Below, one piece after another: positions 59,677 to 64,000 of a stretch of DNA of 64,000 nucleotides. Source of the DNA: Archilochus colubris (lineage: Eukaryota > Chordata > Aves > Apodiformes > Trochilidae); NCBI GenBank assembly GCA_023079485.1, contig CM041090.1:1364001-1428000 (forward strand). The letters run 5' to 3'. Made by a program: the position numbers and the translations under genes. The notes beneath the pieces were generated by a model that searched no databases, was not told the DNA's origin, and was given only the letters and a program-made list of their open reading frames with translations. Within the stretch, counting starts at the first letter, position 1; each line of letters starts with the position of its first letter.

Positions 59677-59782
59677 TTGGCTTTGGGTTTGGTGTTTTGT
59701 TGTTTGGTTGGTTGGTTTGGGTTTGGTTTTTTGTGGGGCTTTAATTTTTTTATGGGTTTTTTTTGTTTGTTTTTTTTTTTAA
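59677..59782. repeat. G/T-rich low-complexity tract
   Basis: The + strand consists largely of TTTGG, TTGGTT and T runs for about 100 bases; the - strand in DPF3 sense is correspondingly A/C-rich. It ends about 250 bases upstream of the exon at 59318-59430. Confidence 0.8.
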
Positions 59783-60326
59783 AGAAGACCAAAGGTGAAA
59801 TCAGAACCAAGCCCAGCTTCAGAGAGAGCCCATCTGTCTTAATAGAAATTGGACTACAGCTTCAATTAGCGTTGTTTCAACCAGACTGAAGGACCTGGAG
59901 GATATTCACCATTTCAGAGCTTCCCTGCCTGGTGTCCAAATGGGTGGAGCAATTCTGTAAACTTTGCATAAGTGGAAGCAGTAGCATACAGAGAAAAAGC
60001 AAGATGGGATGGAGGGATACAGCTTTTAATTTTTTTTAAGAGCTCTGCCACTAAAGTTGGTTGGCACAGAGGAAACCAAATTGCACAGCTAACCTTCCAG
60101 GATCAAAACAAGAAACCAAAAGGAAAAAAAAAACCCAAGCCAACTCCCACAATGAACTAAATGAAAGGAATAAAGAGGGGAAAGCTAGCAGAACAGTCAC
60201 ATCTAATTGGGAAGGACAAATTGCCAGAGTTACAACCCCCACCCCTACATGCGTGTCGACTCCAGCTTTGCAAAACAGCGGTATCACAGTAGCAGGGTCA
60301 GCAATGGGCTTTCTGGAGGGGAAAAT

Positions 60327-60344
60327 ACAAACAAACAAACAAAC
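60327..60344. repeat. (AAAC)n microsatellite
   Basis: Four to five perfect AAAC units. Confidence 0.85.
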
Positions 60345-60461
60345 CAAAGGTAGGATCAGTGTTCCTTCTGCAAAACAAAACAAGAAAAATATACCGCTGA
60401 AATAAAGTACTGTACTCCCAAACCACCCCTGTCAGGCTGAGGCAGTCCCTAAGCCACCTGT

Positions 60462-60569
60462 GATGTGGCACTCAGTGCCATGGTCTAGCAACCGCAACGG
60501 TGGTTCAAGGGTTGGACTCGATGATCTCTGAGGTCCCTTCCAACCCAGCCAATTCTATGATTCTATGAT
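60462..60569 (+). mobile_element. CR1 LINE 3' stub inside a DPF3 intron
   Basis: The 108-bp fragment begins GATGTGGCACTCAGTGCCATGG, the end of the CR1 coding region, and runs through the 3' UTR to TTCTATGATTCTATGAT. It belongs to the same subfamily as the copies at 33725 and 39185. It is antisense to DPF3 and lies about 1.0 kb upstream of the exon at 59318-59430. Confidence 0.95.
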
Positions 60570-63500
60570 AAGCTACTGCTTGCTTTTTTTGAGCATATTT
60601 ATCATCCCTTTCTGACACACGTGAGCATTAACACCATGCATAGCCATGTGTTAGAACAACTAGAAATACAGGTATGCACACCCACCACTACAGCACCTTC
60701 CTCTAGAAACTTACACTATCAAGTGTGAGGGGTTTTTTTCACCTCTAGCCAACCTCCTGTTCTTAGACTTCAACCAATGAGGAAAAAATCTTTCCCACCT
60801 CCACCTGCCTCAATGCCTTTTTTAAGAGTGGAGAGAGACAGGCTACTTCTCCAATAAGGAAAAAAAAAAAAGACATAGCTACAGGAGGTGTGGGCACAGA
60901 TGAGCTATCTTCATTACCAGACCTATCAGTGGTATTTTGCAGTGTTGTCAGACCACCTATTACCACCCTACAAGAAGCTTCTGCATTTTCTACTCCGTGA
61001 AGCAAAGAGATGCTGAGAATTGCTGGGTAAGACAATAATGCTATAGGGAATATATTTCCTTTATGTGCTCATGATACCACCAAAAGGTGTAATAAGGATT
61101 TTTGTTCTCCTGTTACATTTGCATGGTAGTGATAAGAAAACTAAGCCTGTCCAGCAGAGAGATGTGTGTACATAAGTTATTAAGGAAACTGAATAGAAAA
61201 TACAGGAGATATTTAAGGAAAGAGCGAACCGTGACATGGTTCATATCACTCTTAAGCCTTTGAATAAAGAAAAGTTTTGACAGTGCTGATGAGCTTGGAT
61301 GGGCTAAGAAGATCACTGGACTTTGGAGCCCTTGAAATGTCAGGACAAAACAAGAGTCAGATTTTATTGAGATTTACAGTGGAGCAAGTTGAAACTAAAT
61401 TTCTGGGGGCCTTGAAACCCCAACTGCCCAGAAGAAGATTTTCTGACATGATACCTTTGCTTGCTGAGAGGACCCCATGTAATTTCTGATACTACTGAAC
61501 TAGCAGAACTTGACATGACACTGAAATGTTCTTCCAGATCTGATTTACAGCAAACACAGAGCCTCATTCCAACACCAGTAAAGAGAACAAATGTGCCACC
61601 CTGTACATTGGTGAGGAATTCATCCCAAAAGCAGCAAGACAGCTTCCAGAAAGGTTGTACAGTGCTGGAATACATCACAGAAAACAACTCACACAGTGAG
61701 GTGAGTTAATCAGAGAGTTAAATAGCTTCAGTCACATTTGAAAAGAAATGGAAATAATGGAATCAAACTTAGAGAAATAAATCACAGCTAAATGCAGACA
61801 CACATTCATGGGCTCACTTGCCTGCCTACACACATTGCTCATTGCAGAGGCTCTGACTAGAGACTCTCTCACATGACACGAAGGTCAGGTTCTGTTCACT
61901 ACTTCATTTCTGTCCCTTCTCAGCCACTCCTGCTCTCCCCGAGCTATCAGTCTCAACTGTCTCATTCCTCATTTGCCTCTGCAGGTTTTCTGTCCTGCAT
62001 CTTGTATCGATGGTGCCTCTTTCTTGAAGTGATCCATCCTATTTTGCAGAGCCCTTCTTCAGAACCACACCCGCCTCAAGCCTAAAAGAAAATGGGCTCT
62101 TGTGGGCTGAGGATTGCCAAAAAAATATTAATAGTGGAAAAAAGGCCACAGTGGCTTATTTTTAGCAGCAATGTAGACATATTTTGCAAAAATATACTGA
62201 TGTATTCACTCAACTGGGCTCTTTCTCCAAATGCTGTTGACTACAAGAGTCCAGCAAATTTCCACAGTCATGTTCTGCATAGCTGCAGCTTGCTCCCTAC
62301 TAGCCCAGGGCTTTTGGCATGTCTAAGGGAAAAAGAATACCTCAAGGACATGTCTGTCTTCAGCATCTAAGTCAGACTGTCTTTCACATTAAACAGTGTG
62401 CCTTGTGGTACCACGACCCCAGCCTGAAGTCATTGGAAAACCTATTTTTACTTATGGCAGCAGCACGATCAGGCACTGTAGTGTATGGCAATCATGTCAG
62501 TAGACACTCAAAACATTGAAATTCCTTTTCCTGGTTCAAAACACAGTGTTTTTCCTGACCTATGAGAAAATCTGCATGTTCAAGGCTTCCTGGAGCCATG
62601 CCAGTGAACACTGTCCCTGCTCCATATCACAGCACTTCTTGGCATTCCCTCTGGGGCAGAATACCTGGAGCCCTGGAGCTGCATATGGCAGGCTACTCTA
62701 GGTAGATTCAAATTTTCCTTATTAATTGCATAACTTAAGTGGTCAAGATGAAGAAACAGACTTATTTTGCTAATCTTGAGATCAATGGCATTTGTCATAG
62801 CAAAGGTGTGCAGCAAGGAGTCTGCAGCTGGAACTCAAGTTTATAATTCAGGTGGTGGCTCAGGCCTGGCAAACCCTGGATGAGACTCACATGTCTGTAT
62901 CAGCTCTAGAGATCTAACAAGAGGAAGAAGTAACACGTATTTATGATGTCACTGAAGTCAAGAGACAGACCTCTAAAATACAGTCCAGGAGCAGCTCTGC
63001 TGAAGGAGAAGGTGATATGTTAACACTGACAGCTCCTAATCTACCATAACAAGTCTCTACCTAAACTTTTGCTAAGCTGCAATAGTGATAAACAACACAG
63101 ACAATAAAACTTGCACTGAGAAGGTTTCCAACAGCTCATCCCTGTGTCTTAAAGCAATATTTTCAAGTATAGATCAGGCCTGAAAGCTACTTCATCTTTG
63201 TCAAAACTCTCCTCTGGATATGAACCCTGTGTCTGAGATCATATTTTATAGTGACACCCGTGTTTCACATGCCACTGGCTTTAATTGCACACTATGTCCA
63301 CCAGACATCTGGTCAGAGGAGTGGGGGGCTAATATATGTAAGATCATTTTTTGACTCCTGCACCCAGTGCAATTGCAGACTCTTGGTAAGGAGACTTTTA
63401 ACATAAATACCCTAAAAAAATTTTTTTAAAAAGTAATAAATCAAAAATCTCTTCTGCTTATACTGCCTGCATAACACTGAAGACCAAAACTGACATTAAA

Positions 63501-64000
63501 GGGCAGGAGCAATCTGCTGCTCCCAGGCACTCTGTGACCAGTGAAGGCCTTAGAATGGCTCATTAGTGCTTCTTCAATAATGGATTCTGCATTGCAAGAT
63601 TAATTGCAGCCATGTGCTCTGTCACACCCGCCACAGACTATTTAAGTTAACAATCCAATCAATAACCTTTCTCAAACAAAGGCAGAGATTATCTTGAGAG
63701 GAAAGAAACAAGCAAAGACTCCTTTTTTATAAACAACTGTGAAATTATTTATATAGAGTAAAAGGAATTTTTACCCAGTTTCCAATTCTTTGCCTTATCT
63801 TCACTGGGTAGGGGTGAGCTTTTTAATCAATAGCATAATGAAAACTCACAGGGCTCCTAGCTATATCACATCAGAATTTATTCCATAAACTATTCAGGTC
63901 TTTAAACAAATATAAATACATATTACAGATATGATGACCTATGTCACAGGAACCCCACCAAATAATGGAAGTTTTACATTCCAAGAAACTGCAAAATTTC

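Larger units (their letters stand above)
59431..64000 (-). other. DPF3: DPF3 intron (partial)
   Basis: The next upstream DPF3 exon, encoding the first Cys pairs of PHD1, was looked for on the - strand up to the window end and not found, so this is at least 4570 bp of intron. It contains a T/G-rich tract at 59677-59782, an (AAAC)n run at 60327-60344 and a CR1 stub at 60462-60569. The remainder (60570-64000) shows nothing recognisable. Confidence 0.8.

Noticed and set aside
1..64000. CRISPR arrays, operons, phage or other prokaryotic systems
   Set aside because: No regularly spaced direct repeats of that kind or bacterial gene arrays exist, and the content is clearly vertebrate.

Overview
This is nuclear DNA from a bird. 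CR1 LINE copies carry the avian 3' end (the octamer-like ATTCTATGAT repeat after CCAACCCAGCCA), there are short TG...CA long terminal repeats with 6-bp target duplications, and two conserved vertebrate genes have recognisable exons split by GT-AG introns. The species cannot be fixed from the sequence. There is no operon structure, no rRNA or tRNA gene and no CRISPR array; nearly all short open frames are chance or lie inside retroelements.

Gene layout. The window spans the tail-to-tail (convergent) 3' ends of two genes. On the + strand, the last coding exon of RGS6 (regulator of G-protein signalling 6) is at 8229-8279, preceded by at least 8.2 kb of its last intron and followed by a 3' UTR with an AATAAA at 8698. 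On the - strand, the last three coding exons of DPF3 (double-PHD-finger subunit of the BAF/SWI-SNF remodeller, the DPF3b-type C-terminus) lie at 59318-59430, 57939-58020 and 56805-56875; upstream exons lie beyond the right edge. RGS6 and DPF3 are also convergent neighbours on human 14q24, so the order is conserved. About 48 kb separates the two stop codons.

The intergenic region is filled by retroelements and unique sequence. There are five CR1 pieces of two young subfamilies (10.66-11.08, 23.94-24.26, 25.9-27.8, 33.7-34.85 and 39.2-40.56 kb), a CR1 5'-side fragment at about 21.87-22.43 kb, and a sixth 3' stub inside a DPF3 intron (60.46 kb). Two probable old amniote CR1 relics sit at 41.56-42.02 and 53.16-53.40 kb. 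Two related LTR families occur. Family A has solo LTRs at 39862-40081 (inserted in a CR1) and 51227-51434, and a complete 752-bp mini-element at 43258-44009 with two LTRs, polypurine tract, primer-binding-like site and 6-bp duplications. Family B has two oppositely oriented LTRs at 21606-21793 and 22428-22747.

The observations most worth following are the miniature LTR element, which carries a small repeat-containing reading frame starting in its primer-binding region, and the TCTG microsatellite that abuts the polypyrimidine tract of the RGS6 terminal-exon acceptor. Neither is a proven new system; both rest on sequence features stated below.
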